Shown: positions 1 through 9,853, counted from the first letter of the stretch. The stretch is DNA of 64,000 bases from Shewanella sp. CG12_big_fil_rev_8_21_14_0_65_47_15 (GCF_002783505.1 NZ_PFGL01000064.1:16241-80240), one strand, 5' to 3'. Notes: generated from the sequence alone by a model not told the origin. Numbers and translations are program-made.

Positions 1-1
1 T

Positions 2-724
2 GTGGTCGACCCTGGCGATGCAAGCGTGGTCATTGCCTATATCGAGGCTCATAGGCTAGTACTTGCGGGCATTTTACTCACCCATCACCATAGGGATCAT
101 ACGGACGGTGTCGCGGAGTTAGTGGCATATGTAAAGCAAACAACTCAGGGCGTCCTCAATGTATATGGACCACACAATGAAGCCATTAACGGGATCAATA
201 TGCCACTCGATCCCAGAGTCACCGCTGAGCTCTCACCTCCCTTCCTCGAGCATAAAATACAACTACTTAGTGTTCCTGGTCATACCGCAGGCCATATTGC
301 CTATCATATCGAAGATGCGCTTTTTTGCGGTGACACTTTATTCAGCGCTGGCTGTGGCCGTTTGTTTGAAGGAACGCCCCAGCAAATGCTCCACTCCCTC
401 AGCCAACTGGCAAACCTACCCGCCAATACCCAAGTCTACTGTGCCCATGAATATACCCTCACCAATCTTAAGTTTGCCCTAACGGTCGATCCAAATAACG
501 CCGCATTACAGGCATACGCTCGACAAGCTGCGGATCTGCGTGCACAAGGCAAGGCAACCATCCCCTCTAGCATCGCATTAGAACAAGCTATTAATCCGTT
601 TTTACGCACAGATGACCTAAATATATTGAGTAGCATAAAACAGCGTTTCAACATTCAAGATCCCAGCAAATTAGATAAACTCACCTGCTTTACCCTGCTC
701 AGACAGTGGAAAGATATTTTTTAG
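2..724 (+). CDS. gloB: Hydroxyacylglutathione hydrolase (glyoxalase II), 5' truncated by window edge
   Basis: Hydrolyses S-lactoylglutathione to D-lactate and glutathione, the second step of methylglyoxal detoxification, in the cytosol. The metallo-beta-lactamase metal motif THHHRDH is present, followed by GHTAGH, CGDTLFSAGCGR and CAHEYT, which together supply the binuclear metal ligands of the glyoxalase II family. The C-terminal helical substrate-binding part typical of the family follows. The visible protein begins at an internal Val-Asp-Pro-Gly-Asp segment that normally lies about 30 residues into GloB, so the true start is to the left of base 1. It lies upstream of mltD in the same direction with a 250-base gap. 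Confidence 0.95.
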   Translation: MVDPGDASVVIAYIEAHRLVLAGILLTHHHRDHTDGVAELVAYVKQTTQGVLNVYGPHNEAINGINMPLDPRVTAELSPPFLEHKIQLLSVPGHTAGHIAYHIEDALFCGDTLFSAGCGRLFEGTPQQMLHSLSQLANLPANTQVYCAHEYTLTNLKFALTVDPNNAALQAYARQAADLRAQGKATIPSSIALEQAINPFLRTDDLNILSSIKQRFNIQDPSKLDKLTCFTLLRQWKDIF

Positions 725-974
725 CAGAAATAGTTTTATTTCTGATTGAAATTTATACAGTTTTTCCCACTTTTGCTGATGTAAGTCAAAAATAGCCTTA
801 CATTATGTAAGATAATTAAGGGACAAGATTGAAAAGATCCCATAGAATGGCTCGTTTTTGCGTGAATACTTTGCGCTCTGTGTTGTCATTATCTTCATTA
901 AAATTATTCGGTTAACAATAGAACTGGCATAAATGAAGCCCTGACAATGCACTAACAGAGGACTACCGTTTTCC

Positions 975-2522
975 ATGAGAGTATCACTTTATGTTGTAGT
1001 AGGGGGATTTGCCCTGCTCACTGGTTGTCAGACCTTAGACAACCACGAGGTTACTAAGCCAGAAGCTGAAACCGTCGCAACCGAAAATACAGTCCCACAG
1101 TATTACCTCGCATCCCCAGCCGAGTCGGCTCAAATTACCGATGTGTGGGAACGGATCCGTCAGGGAATGCAATTACCTATCCCGGATCAGAAACTGGTTA
1201 ATCAATACCGTGATTGGTACATTAAGAACCCAAAGCATCTAGAAATTATTTCAGAGCGTGCGGCGCCCTACATGTACATGATTGTGGAAGAGCTTGAAAA
1301 GCGTCATCTTCCAATCGAAATCGCCCTATTGCCAATTATTGAAAGTGCCTTCGATCCTTCGGCCTCATCTGCCAGTGCCGCTTCGGGTTTATGGCAATTT
1401 ACTACGCCTATGGCTAACCATTTTGGCCTAGAAATGAACTGGTGGTACGACGGGCGCCGCGATGTCCCCGCATCCACAGTTGCGGCGTTGGATATGCTGG
1501 AATATCTCTACCAGAAAACCAATAATAATTGGCTCTATGCCTTTGCCGCCTATAATTCCGGCGAATCCCGGGTACTCAATGCCATTAAACGCAATGAGGA
1601 AAAAGGGCTTGAAACCGATTTTTGGTCTCTCAATCTACCGAAAGAAACCGAGCGTTATGTTCCTCAATTACTCGCACTCGCCGAAGTCATCAAACATGCG
1701 GATGAATATGGCATCAGCTTAGCCCCGATTGAGAACAGCCCCTCCATTGAAGTGGTGGATATCGATAGTCAGATTGATCTTGCGATGGCCGCAGGGCTCG
1801 CCAATATGACAACCCTCGAGCTGCAAAAACTCAATCCGGGTTATAACCGTTGGGCAACCTCACCATTGGGACCGCACACTTTAGTGCTACCAATTGATAA
1901 ATCTGAAGAATTCAAAAAAGCCCTCGCAGAAACAGAAAGCGAAGCACGGGTCAGTTGGTTGAGATACACCATAAAACCCGGCGATAGCATTGGGGTTATC
2001 GCAAAAAATCACCATACGACCATTGCCGCCATCCGTGCAGCTAATGGGATGAAAAACAATACTATTGTTGCAGGTAGACATTTGATCATCCCGGTATCTG
2101 CGGATGATAAACAGCTGTACGCCATATCAACGAGCCAAAAATTACCGAAGAAAACTCGGGCCGTGACAGAGGGTCCTCAATTGACCTACAAGGTGCAATC
2201 AGGGGATACCCTATGGGAAATTGCACGCCACCATAAGGTGAGTGTAAAGCAGCTAACAGCATGGAATCATTTGAGTAAAGACAGCAAACTGCATGCTGGG
2301 CAGCAGCTCACCATCATAGCGTCACAGGCTCCAGTGGCGGCTGAACAAATTCGGACTGTAAGTTATAAGGTGAAATCCGGTGATTCATTAGCACGGATCG
2401 CCAGCAAATTTAACGTTACGGTAGCCGAGTTACTAGAATGGAACAGCTTAACACCCTCTCAATATATCCAACCCGGTCAAGTGTTAAAACTGGTGGTTGA
2501 TGAGAGCAAGCTAAGTGCTTAA
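975..2522 (+). CDS. mltD: Membrane-bound lytic murein transglycosylase D with three LysM repeats
   Basis: Cleaves the MurNAc-GlcNAc bond of peptidoglycan to give 1,6-anhydro ends. A lipoprotein signal with lipobox LLTGC puts the lipidated cysteine at residue 18. The SLT catalytic domain spans roughly residues 100-250, with the catalytic glutamate in PIIESAFDP (about E123) and the conserved SGLWQF and AYNSGESR segments. Three LysM peptidoglycan-binding repeats follow at about 330-373, 404-448 and 463-507, each beginning with a YxIKPGDS or YKVxSGDx type motif. The length of 515 residues and the three LysM copies suit MltD. A strong hairpin terminator follows the stop. Confidence 0.96.
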   Translation: MRVSLYVVVGGFALLTGCQTLDNHEVTKPEAETVATENTVPQYYLASPAESAQITDVWERIRQGMQLPIPDQKLVNQYRDWYIKNPKHLEIISERAAPYMYMIVEELEKRHLPIEIALLPIIESAFDPSASSASAASGLWQFTTPMANHFGLEMNWWYDGRRDVPASTVAALDMLEYLYQKTNNNWLYAFAAYNSGESRVLNAIKRNEEKGLETDFWSLNLPKETERYVPQLLALAEVIKHADEYGISLAPIENSPSIEVVDIDSQIDLAMAAGLANMTTLELQKLNPGYNRWATSPLGPHTLVLPIDKSEEFKKALAETESEARVSWLRYTIKPGDSIGVIAKNHHTTIAAIRAANGMKNNTIVAGRHLIIPVSADDKQLYAISTSQKLPKKTRAVTEGPQLTYKVQSGDTLWEIARHHKVSVKQLTAWNHLSKDSKLHAGQQLTIIASQAPVAAEQIRTVSYKVKSGDSLARIASKFNVTVAELLEWNSLTPSQYIQPGQVLKLVVDESKLSA

Positions 2523-2552
2523 TGTTTGATAATTAAAGCTCGGTAGGTACAC

Positions 2553-2588
2553 AAAGGCAGCGAACCTCGGGACGCTGCCTTTGTTTTT
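2553..2588 (+). terminator. Rho-independent terminator after mltD
   Basis: Inverted repeat AAAGGCAGCG / CGCTGCCTTT with a 10-base loop, followed by a T-rich run (TTGTTTTT). Confidence 0.9.
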
Positions 2589-2635
2589 AGTGCAGTGCAC
2601 AAAAGTGCGCGACTATTTGGAACGGCTATTAGCCA

Positions 2636-4453
2636 TTAAAAACCACCTAACTTTTTCAGTAGAGAATCCTTCAATTTATCCTTCGCCTTATCTGTTTCTT
2701 CCTTCAACTGATTGTTGAGTAATGCCTGAGTATCTAAGGCATATTCTGGCTTTTGGAAAGTCCCTGTAATGGCTAATGGGATATCAACTCCTACCAGAGC
2801 ATCTTTCTCACTTCCCCCCTGACCTTTAAGTGAATTAACCAAACTGGTCGTTAATTTATAGTCCAATGATTCGGTCAATAAATTTGCACTGCCCTTGCCC
2901 GCTAATCGTAGTAAGGGTGAGGACATAGCAAGATCGGGATTGGTTGCTATACCATTTTCAAGGGAAAAATTCCCCGTCAGACTCGAGAAATCGGTTTTAC
3001 GCTCCTCTTGCGTATCTGCCGATAAATTGCCCTTTAACTTAGCCTGAGCGCTGCGGATCATCTGCGGAATATTGACGCCATAGAGGGCACCATCGGTCAC
3101 ATCAAAGCGACCATTAGCGAGCAGATTTTTCTTTAACTGCTCAGGGATCAAGCTCTTACCTTTACCCTTAATATTCACATTGGCCGTTCCTGCTAATAAA
3201 TCCACCTCGGCTAAATCTTTAAGTAACGCTCTAACTTGCACACCCGTCACTTGCTTATCAAATTGATAGCTCGCGACACTCTGGCGCGCATCCACTTGCG
3301 CGTTTACCATCAACTTGCCTTGGTACAAATCGGCGGTTAGCTGTTTTAGATCAACGACCCCGCCTTTTATTCCTAAGTCCAGCAGCCAATTTTGAGTGGC
3401 AAGATTGGCGACCTTAATCGATTTCACCGCCAACTTAAGTTTCATATCGAGGGACTTAAGCGCACTCAAATCAGGTTCAGAGGCTTTCGCTGCAGTGGTC
3501 GCCTGAGCGGCGTTTTCTGTTGTTTCAGTTTTTGGCAGTAGAGCATCAAGATCGATATCACCCACTTGGAAATCGGCATTAATCTGCGGTACTTTTCCGC
3601 CGTAATTCAGCGTTAGTTGACCCGAAGCGCTCACATCGGCGGCACTCAACTTCATAATATCCGCAGACAATTGCTTTTTATCTAATGCGATTTGAGTATT
3701 TAGGCTGATTGCGGTGATCACTTTTTTATTAGGGATGCTGTCCCCTTCGATCACAGTGTCAATATTGAATTTATCAATGATTAACTGATTGAGATCTTGG
3801 TTCAACTTAACTTCACCCTCCCCTTTACTGCTCACTTTCATCTCGGCTAAGGATGCCGTAAATTCGTAGGCTATGGGGGCAAACTTATCGAGGGAAAATG
3901 CGCCTAAGGTAAAACTATCTAGGGTGAATGTTTGCGTCTGTCCCTTGGCCTCATCGATCATATTGATCTGTGTGTTGGTGATAGCAACACCGCCCACCTC
4001 AATACCTGTAAGCTGAGTTTTAGAGGAAGGTTCAGTAGAAGGACCAGATTTACCACCAGAATCCCCTGTTAACCCATCTAAACTTGAGCTGCCATTCTTA
4101 CGGGTAACTAAATTGATTTTAGCGCCATCTAAGCTCAATTGGGCAATTTGAATTTCTTTACTAAAGAGTGGCATCAAGGCCACTTCCGCAATGGCTTTAT
4201 TCACTTCAAGCATAGACTGAGGTGTAAAACCTTCAGGATTTGAGAGAGAAATGCCCCCTAAATTAATGCCGATAGTGGGAAAAAATGTCCATGAGAGGTC
4301 GTCAGCAATCACTAACTCGCGACCCGTTTGTTTTTTCACGGCGTTGACAATCTCAGGTTTAAAGTCATTCGGATCAAAAAATACTGTGAGATATAAGGTA
4401 ACAACCAATATTAAGGTCACCAAAATAGCCAAAAGCCACTTAATAAATTTCAT
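2636..4453 (-). CDS. AsmA family protein
   Basis: AsmA-like proteins are anchored in the inner membrane with a long periplasmic beta-rich domain, and are thought to act in outer-membrane lipid transport or assembly. Here a single N-terminal membrane anchor (about residues 4-26) is followed by the family's N-terminal signature (FDPNDFKPEIVNAVKKQTGR), a low-complexity Gly/Ser/Thr linker near residue 140, and a C-terminal AsmA_2-type region ending in a Lys-rich tail. The 605-residue length is in the usual range for AsmA. It converges on mltD and lies downstream of the rraA-like gene on the same strand with a 44-base gap, so the two may be co-transcribed. Confidence 0.88.
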   Translation of the reverse strand: MKFIKWLLAILVTLILVVTLYLTVFFDPNDFKPEIVNAVKKQTGRELVIADDLSWTFFPTIGINLGGISLSNPEGFTPQSMLEVNKAIAEVALMPLFSKEIQIAQLSLDGAKINLVTRKNGSSSLDGLTGDSGGKSGPSTEPSSKTQLTGIEVGGVAITNTQINMIDEAKGQTQTFTLDSFTLGAFSLDKFAPIAYEFTASLAEMKVSSKGEGEVKLNQDLNQLIIDKFNIDTVIEGDSIPNKKVITAISLNTQIALDKKQLSADIMKLSAADVSASGQLTLNYGGKVPQINADFQVGDIDLDALLPKTETTENAAQATTAAKASEPDLSALKSLDMKLKLAVKSIKVANLATQNWLLDLGIKGGVVDLKQLTADLYQGKLMVNAQVDARQSVASYQFDKQVTGVQVRALLKDLAEVDLLAGTANVNIKGKGKSLIPEQLKKNLLANGRFDVTDGALYGVNIPQMIRSAQAKLKGNLSADTQEERKTDFSSLTGNFSLENGIATNPDLAMSSPLLRLAGKGSANLLTESLDYKLTTSLVNSLKGQGGSEKDALVGVDIPLAITGTFQKPEYALDTQALLNNQLKEETDKAKDKLKDSLLKKLGGF

Positions 4454-4497
4454 ATAAACATCCTTATCAATAACATCTTACATTGAGGTATCGAGCT

Positions 4498-4992
4498 TTA
4501 ATTTAAAAAGGCAAAGTTCAACGACTCCTCGCTGATGGCGATCCCATTTTGATCCGCATAAATCATCATGCCGGGTTTAACGAGCACGCCCCCTATTTCT
4601 ATAGGCACATTCACTTGTCCTTGGTTCAATTTATCTGTCTTTATCGGCATAGCACCGAGTGCGTAGACTCCAAGATTAAAGGTCGCCAATCTCGCCGCAT
4701 CGCGGATATAGCCATTGATCACCACGCCCTGCCAGCCATGGTCTAACGCACTTTGGGCAATAAGATCACCCAGTAACGCCCTACGGGCCGAACCGCCCCC
4801 ATCGACGACCAACACTTTGCCCTGTCCATCCTGTGCCAGCACCTCCTTTACTTTAGAGTTGTCTTCGAAACATTTCACCGTCACAATTTCACCCCAAAAA
4901 AGACGTTTCCCACCAAATGCAGTAAAGGTAAGCGGTAATAGGGTGAGTTTCGATGGATAGTGATCGAACAAATCAGGTAATAGATCAAGCAT
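4498..4992 (-). CDS. RraA-like protein (regulator of ribonuclease activity family)
   Basis: RraA binds RNase E and dampens mRNA decay in enterobacteria. Members of the wider fold can instead be oxaloacetate decarboxylases or HMG/CHA aldolases. The family core is visible: FGGKRLFWGEIVTVKCFEDN near the N-terminus, the VVDGGGSARRALLGD loop, then GWQGVVINGYIRD and ALGAMPIKTDK. The Arg-Asp pair in GYIRD is the metal/substrate-binding pair of the aldolase-type members, whereas E. coli RraA lacks it, so an enzymatic role cannot be excluded. The start is the ATG at 4992, with a GGAG ribosome-binding site seven bases upstream. At 164 residues it has family length. Confidence 0.85.
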   Translation of the reverse strand: MLDLLPDLFDHYPSKLTLLPLTFTAFGGKRLFWGEIVTVKCFEDNSKVKEVLAQDGQGKVLVVDGGGSARRALLGDLIAQSALDHGWQGVVINGYIRDAARLATFNLGVYALGAMPIKTDKLNQGQVNVPIEIGGVLVKPGMMIYADQNGIAISEESLNFAFLN

Positions 4993-5226
4993 TTGAATCT
5001 CCGCACCGGTTAAAAGTTTAGACTACTCATTATTGTAGACCTCGACAAGACCAAAGCAAAAACGATGCAGTTTTTATTTAATTTTGACTTCTAATTGCTT
5101 GGTGAAAATGAGCATTCACATTATAATCTGTAAGAGTTAACATCCTGTGACAACCTCTTAGGCTTTTTACCTAAGTGATATCATTATTTAGTTCCTCTAT
5201 TTTCTTTGTTATAAAGTGAAAACCAA

Positions 5227-5547
5227 ATGACTACTGATCTTGATTTACAGAGCGCAATCGCGGCTCTTGATGAATATGGATATGATAAAAAAGTCTCAGC
5301 GGATCTTGAGCAAGCACGTAACAAACAACAGATGGGAAAATATATCAAATCCCTCGACTATAGTTTACGTCGACTATTGATATTGCAAGAAACAGTTAAC
5401 GAATTAGTCGAAGAAAAGAAACATCAACTTGCATTGCAGGAGCATGTGCAAACCTACAAAACAAAGATTATCAATTTGTCTCGGGAATTTAACATTTCCT
5501 ATGAGGATGTCTTAGCCATAATGGCAGAGTTAGCTAATAAAAAATAA
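5227..5547 (+). CDS. Small coiled-coil protein of unknown function
   Basis: A 106-residue charged protein that I do not recognise with certainty. Residues 20-75 are rich in Glu, Lys, Gln and Leu with heptad-like spacing and probably form a coiled coil. The C-terminus (SREFNISYEDVLAIMAEL) looks like a short helical segment similar in flavour to the linker of H-NS/MvaT-type proteins, but no AT-hook or H-NS DNA-binding motif follows. It is monocistronic, transcribed away from the rraA-like gene across a 234-base gap and converging on the DUF885 gene. It is clearly coding-like, because the frame is clean and the codon use matches its neighbours. Confidence 0.65.
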   Translation: MTTDLDLQSAIAALDEYGYDKKVSADLEQARNKQQMGKYIKSLDYSLRRLLILQETVNELVEEKKHQLALQEHVQTYKTKIINLSREFNISYEDVLAIMAELANKK

Positions 5548-5644
5548 CCTTATCTTTAAGTGATTAAGCACTGTTCATATGCTCACAAATTAACCCTGTG
5601 GCGTAGGGTAATCAATTTATCTTATTAAACGACATCTTGGTAAT

Positions 5645-5680
5645 GTAAAAGAAAAGAGGCTAGATAAAATATCCAGCCTC
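5645..5680 (-). terminator. Rho-independent terminator after the DUF885 gene
   Basis: Read on the minus strand: GAGGCT / AGCCTC arms with an inner GATA/TATC extension, then TTTTCTTTT. It lies just beyond the stop of the DUF885 gene. Confidence 0.85.
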
Positions 5681-5694
5681 CTAGGTCTTGAGTG

Positions 5695-7467
5695 TTATTT
5701 ATCTTGCATCAGCTGGCGAATATATTTCACTGGCGCACTGCCATAACTTAAGAATGTTTCATGGAAGGTTTTAAGATCAAAATCCTTATCCTTGACCTTT
5801 TTGTATTCTTCACGGAAATCATAGATCTCACGATAACCAGAATAATAACTGGTTAGCTGGACTTGGCTTAACGTTGCACGGCGCCACTTGCCTTCAGCTT
5901 CAGCTTGCTGCTGAAATGCTTCATCCATCATCAAGGCTATCGCCTCTTTTTCAGTCATACCTTTTACATGGATGCTGTAATCTAAAATCGTGTTACAGAT
6001 AACTCTCAAGTTCCACTTGTAATACATAAGCCACATTTCAGGTTCAAAATCACCGTAGCCTTCCTCGAGCATCATGCGTTCGGTATATACTGCCCAGCCT
6101 TCAACCATAGCACCATTACCAAATAAACTCTTCACAAGGCTTGGTGACTCATTGGAATAAACCAATTGAGTATAATGCCCAGGAATCGCTTCATGGATAT
6201 TGAGGATCTGCAAGATCCAGTGGTTATATTCACGTAGATAACTTTCAGCGGACTCATCGCTCATATCATCGAGTGGCGTCACATTGTAATAGGTATTACC
6301 TAGTTTCTCATACGGACCAGGGGCGCTGATAGATGCCCCCGCGAAGCCTCGCATATATTCTGGGGTTTCACGCACCACTAAAGGCTTTTTAGGGTCGAGG
6401 GTGACTAAGTTTTTCTGATTAACAAATTCGATTAACTGTGGAATTTGTTTACGGACCTCATTCACAAAGTCATCACGTTTAACATGTTGAGTAGATAATT
6501 TATCGATTAACTGACGAATGGCGATTTTATTATCCGCAGGTTTTGGCGTAGTAAAATATTTGGGCCAAAGTTTATCGGTGATCTTGGTCATTTCACCTTG
6601 AACTCTTTCTTTATCGGCCATAGCCTTTTGGTAGAGTTGCTTGGCTGTCATGCCCGCTTGAATATCGAAGGCAAACTTCTGTTCATATAATGCCTCTCCA
6701 ATCCTAAAGCTGCGAGCGCCATCTTTTTTGAGTTGCGACACTAGGTTGTTAAGCCATGCAATATGCCCGTTGATTGCCACCGTTGCCGCATCGAAGCGCG
6801 TCTTAAATAGGGCTTTTTCGCTGTCGCTGAGACCAGAATCGGTCACTTGCTTTAATAAATCATCGGAGAAAACAGAAAATGCACCTTGGTTCTGCATAAC
6901 GGCAAGTTCTGTATGTTCTAGAGTGGGCTGATTGATATTAGCCTGTGCCGCGGCGTAATAAGCTGGAATATTTTCCATACGCGCCAGCACCGAACGCAAT
7001 CTATCATCTAACGGGGCAAAGTTTTCGTTAATAATTTGGGCAAAGCCACCCGCGACATTATAGTTAGAGGGATCCCACTGCCAGGATTTAAACGTAGTGA
7101 TATCCCACGCCATACTGCCCAATAAGTTATTGATTAAATGGTAATCAATCAACTCATTAGCAGTTAGGGTTTGTTGATCAAACTTGGCTAGAGCTGCCTG
7201 CTGGGCACTAACAAAAGCCAAGGTTTTAGCACGGCTAGCCTCATTAGGAATATCAAGATAGCCATCATTAACATGCTTACCACTGTATAGTGCCCAGGTT
7301 GGTGATAATTCCCACAGGGAATCGATAAATGCATTGCTAAATTGGGCAAAGCTTGCGGCTTGAACTTCTGCGGCAATCGAAGCTGTGCTGGTATTGGTCT
7401 GAGATTGGCAGCCAGCAATACCGGCGAGTGATAACAGTATCGCAAGGGATAAGGTGGTTTTTCTCAT
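5695..7467 (-). CDS. DUF885 family lipoprotein, probable zinc metallopeptidase
   Basis: The 590-residue protein has a lipoprotein signal with lipobox AGIAGC (Cys20), so it is probably anchored to the outer membrane. The DUF885 metal motif HEAIPGH is at about 425-431, and the downstream glutamate lies in GWAVYTER. These match an HExxPGH-type zinc peptidase. The cognate substrate is not established for most members. The start at 7467 has an AAAGGA ribosome-binding site. The gene is alone, with its own terminator downstream and a 408-base gap upstream. Confidence 0.87.
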   Translation of the reverse strand: MRKTTLSLAILLSLAGIAGCQSQTNTSTASIAAEVQAASFAQFSNAFIDSLWELSPTWALYSGKHVNDGYLDIPNEASRAKTLAFVSAQQAALAKFDQQTLTANELIDYHLINNLLGSMAWDITTFKSWQWDPSNYNVAGGFAQIINENFAPLDDRLRSVLARMENIPAYYAAAQANINQPTLEHTELAVMQNQGAFSVFSDDLLKQVTDSGLSDSEKALFKTRFDAATVAINGHIAWLNNLVSQLKKDGARSFRIGEALYEQKFAFDIQAGMTAKQLYQKAMADKERVQGEMTKITDKLWPKYFTTPKPADNKIAIRQLIDKLSTQHVKRDDFVNEVRKQIPQLIEFVNQKNLVTLDPKKPLVVRETPEYMRGFAGASISAPGPYEKLGNTYYNVTPLDDMSDESAESYLREYNHWILQILNIHEAIPGHYTQLVYSNESPSLVKSLFGNGAMVEGWAVYTERMMLEEGYGDFEPEMWLMYYKWNLRVICNTILDYSIHVKGMTEKEAIALMMDEAFQQQAEAEGKWRRATLSQVQLTSYYSGYREIYDFREEYKKVKDKDFDLKTFHETFLSYGSAPVKYIRQLMQDK

Positions 7468-7875
7468 TATATTTCGTCCTTTATACTATGATGTTCGAAC
7501 TCACGTTTTAAATCAGCTCACTTAACGCTTTAAATCAACTCACCTAAAACAATGCCAAGCGCTGTGGCACATAAGTGTGGCCATTAAAAATGCACTAAGT
7601 TAATCATATTGCTTTAGTAATTGCAGCTATGTTGCCACAGAATACATGCTCAGTTACAAATTTTTAGTTCAGGCATAAAACGTTCTTCGAAGGAGTAAAT
7701 GGCATTCGAGTATTCAAGAGGATCAAAAACAATAAAGCGGGATCAACAAAGATCATTTCTGGCAAATCCTGCAATATTCACCTTTTATTCACCACTGCCT
7801 GCTATAATACCGAACTGCTTCGCTGTTGAGTCACGCTTAACAGTTTGCCTATGAATTATTTATTTGAGACACCTA
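7468..7875. promoter_or_regulatory. 408-base intergenic region; extended -10 promoter for the helicase gene
   Basis: Divergent spacer between the DUF885 gene (minus) and the helicase gene (plus). An extended -10 element, TGC-TATAAT, lies at 7800-7808 on the plus strand, giving the helicase mRNA a leader of about 60 bases. No good -35 is visible, which fits an extended -10 promoter. A degenerate direct repeat (TTAAATCAGCTCAC and TTAAATCAACTCAC) lies near 7509-7545. I see no gene here. Confidence 0.6.
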
Positions 7876-9282
7876 ATGCCATTTTCCAAACTTGGATTAA
7901 GCGAACCGATTGTAAAAGCCATTACAGAACTCGGTTATTCGACCCCAACCCCCATTCAAGCTAAGGCGATCCCCGTTATCCTCAGTGGTAAAAATGTGCT
8001 CGGCGCCGCACAAACGGGCACAGGTAAAACCGCCAGTTTTGTGTTACCGCTGCTGCAAATGTTTGCCGATAGCCCCCAAATTCGCCCTAAACGAGTACGC
8101 GCCATTATCCTTACACCTACCCGTGAGCTTGCAGTGCAGGTTGAGGACAATATCAGCCAATACGCAAAATATCTGCCGCTGACCTCTATGGCCATGTACG
8201 GCGGCGTCGATGCCACGCCACAAAAAAAACGCTTAATTGAAGGTGTCGATATCCTAGTGGCGACCCCAGGTCGACTACTCGATATGTACACCCAAAGAGC
8301 CATTCACTTCGATGAATTATCTGTGCTGGTATTAGATGAAGCCGATCGAATGCTCGATATGGGATTTATTGAAGATATCAATAAAATCATCGAAAAATTG
8401 CCGCCACAAAGGCAAAACTTGCTCTTCTCGGCCACCCTTTCGAAGCAAGTGCGCGTATTAGCTAAGACCGCCGTTGAAAATCCTATCGAGATTGAAATTG
8501 CACGAAATGCAGCCACGGCGCCACAAATTGATCAGTGGCTCACCACTGTCGATAAAGATAAAAAATCTGCGCTACTGAGTCATCTGATTAAGGAACAAGC
8601 GTGGGATCAAGCGCTAATTTTTATCCAAACCAAGCAAGGCGCGGCCAAATTAGTCAGTCAGCTTGAAAAGCGTGATATTGCCGCCGAAGCCTTCCACAGT
8701 GGCCGCAGCCAAGCGGTACGTGAGCAGCTTTTAGCCGATTTTAAGTCCGGTAAACTGGCATTTTTAGTGGCAACGGGCGTCGCATCCCGCGGTATCGATA
8801 TCGACGCCCTCACCCGGGTGGTTAACTATGATCTGCCCGATGAAGCCGATGATTATATTCATCGTATTGGGCGTACGGGCCGCGCAGGCGAGCAAGGTGA
8901 AGCCCTATCCTTTGTGTCAAAGGACGACTTTAAAAATCTGTGTGCGATTGAACGCCGCCTAGGCCACCTCATAGTGCGTAAAGAAATCGACGGATTTACC
9001 CCTAAAAAAGCAGTGCCAATCTCCATTCTCGATTTTGTGCCTAAACATAAGCCTGAAAAAACGTTTCGCCCAACAGACTCGGCTGCGGGAACTTACCGCA
9101 GTACAAAGGAAGGTACTTTCGAGACGGCTAAGGCGAAAAAGCATCGCAGTGCAAAGTCGCAACCCAAGCCAGCGCCGAACGCGACTTTGCGTCCAACCCG
9201 ATCTGCACCGGAAGGTCCAAAGCGACAAGACAGTGGCAACGCCCCCTTTAATCCATGGACCAGCGGACCTAAATCCAAGTAA
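7876..9282 (+). CDS. rhlE: ATP-dependent RNA helicase, DEAD-box, RhlE type
   Basis: Unwinds RNA duplexes, usually in ribosome maturation, mRNA decay or cold adaptation. All helicase motifs are present: Q motif (GYSTPTPIQ), Walker A AQTGTGKT (about 45-52), PTRELA, TPGR, DEAD (154-157), SAT (185-187), and in domain two HSGRSQ, ATGVASRGID and HRIGRTGRAG. The C-terminal 80 residues are basic and low complexity, as in RhlE. An in-frame TTG lies 12 bases upstream (7864), but ATG 7876, giving MPFSKLGL, is the family start. The next gene, ppiB, begins 24 bases downstream and may be co-transcribed. RhlE rather than SrmB or DbpA is my best family call. Confidence 0.9.
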   Translation: MPFSKLGLSEPIVKAITELGYSTPTPIQAKAIPVILSGKNVLGAAQTGTGKTASFVLPLLQMFADSPQIRPKRVRAIILTPTRELAVQVEDNISQYAKYLPLTSMAMYGGVDATPQKKRLIEGVDILVATPGRLLDMYTQRAIHFDELSVLVLDEADRMLDMGFIEDINKIIEKLPPQRQNLLFSATLSKQVRVLAKTAVENPIEIEIARNAATAPQIDQWLTTVDKDKKSALLSHLIKEQAWDQALIFIQTKQGAAKLVSQLEKRDIAAEAFHSGRSQAVREQLLADFKSGKLAFLVATGVASRGIDIDALTRVVNYDLPDEADDYIHRIGRTGRAGEQGEALSFVSKDDFKNLCAIERRLGHLIVRKEIDGFTPKKAVPISILDFVPKHKPEKTFRPTDSAAGTYRSTKEGTFETAKAKKHRSAKSQPKPAPNATLRPTRSAPEGPKRQDSGNAPFNPWTSGPKSK

Positions 9283-9306
9283 TTCAATTAAATATAAGCT
9301 AACACT

Positions 9307-9801
9307 ATGATTATTTTCACGACTAATATCGGCGATATCGGCATTGAACTCGATGTTGAACGTGCGCCCGTTACCTCAAAAAACTTTCTCCGTTACTGCG
9401 AAGAAGGGTTTTATGAACACACCATTTTCCACCGTGTGATCAAAGGCTTTATGATCCAAGGCGGTGGTTTTACTGCCAAGATGAAAGAAAAACCGACCCA
9501 CGACCCCATAGTCAACGAAGCCAATAAAGGACTTTCAAACGTCCTTGGCACTATTGCAATGGCCCGCACCGACGCCCCGCACTCGGCCACGGCGCAGTTT
9601 TTTATCAATACCGCCAATAATGATTTCCTCGATCATACCGCAGCCACCAATAACGGTTGGGGTTATGCCGTCTTTGGTAAAGTGGTCGCGGGACTCGAGG
9701 TAGTACAGCAAATTGAAAAGGTCAAAACCACTAAAGTTGCAGGCCATGAAGATGTGCCGCGCGAAGCTATTATTATCGAGAAAGTGACCATTACCGAGTA
9801 A
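9307..9801 (+). CDS. ppiB: Peptidyl-prolyl cis-trans isomerase B (cyclophilin)
   Basis: Catalyses cis-trans isomerisation of proline peptide bonds during protein folding in the cytosol. There is no signal peptide, which separates it from the periplasmic PpiA. The cyclophilin active-site segment FHRVIKGFMIQGGGF carries the catalytic arginine, and the ARTDAPHSATAQFFIN and GWGYAVFGKVVAG segments follow as in E. coli PpiB. The length of 164 residues is exactly that of the E. coli protein. It follows the helicase gene by 24 bases, and a perfect bidirectional terminator follows it. Confidence 0.96.
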   Translation: MIIFTTNIGDIGIELDVERAPVTSKNFLRYCEEGFYEHTIFHRVIKGFMIQGGGFTAKMKEKPTHDPIVNEANKGLSNVLGTIAMARTDAPHSATAQFFINTANNDFLDHTAATNNGWGYAVFGKVVAGLEVVQQIEKVKTTKVAGHEDVPREAIIIEKVTITE

Positions 9802-9810
9802 TTTGTACAC

Positions 9811-9853
9811 ATATAAAAACAAAGGGAGCTTATCGCTCCCTTTGTTTTTATAT
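9811..9853. terminator. Bidirectional terminator between ppiB and ycgN
   Basis: A perfect 19-bp inverted repeat (right arm GCTCCCTTTGTTTTTATAT) with a 5-base loop. A-rich and T-rich tails on both sides serve both converging genes. Confidence 0.93.

Noticed and set aside
7509..7545. Direct repeat TTAAATCARCTCAC before the helicase gene
   Set aside because: Only two imperfect copies; no protein or site could be tied to it.
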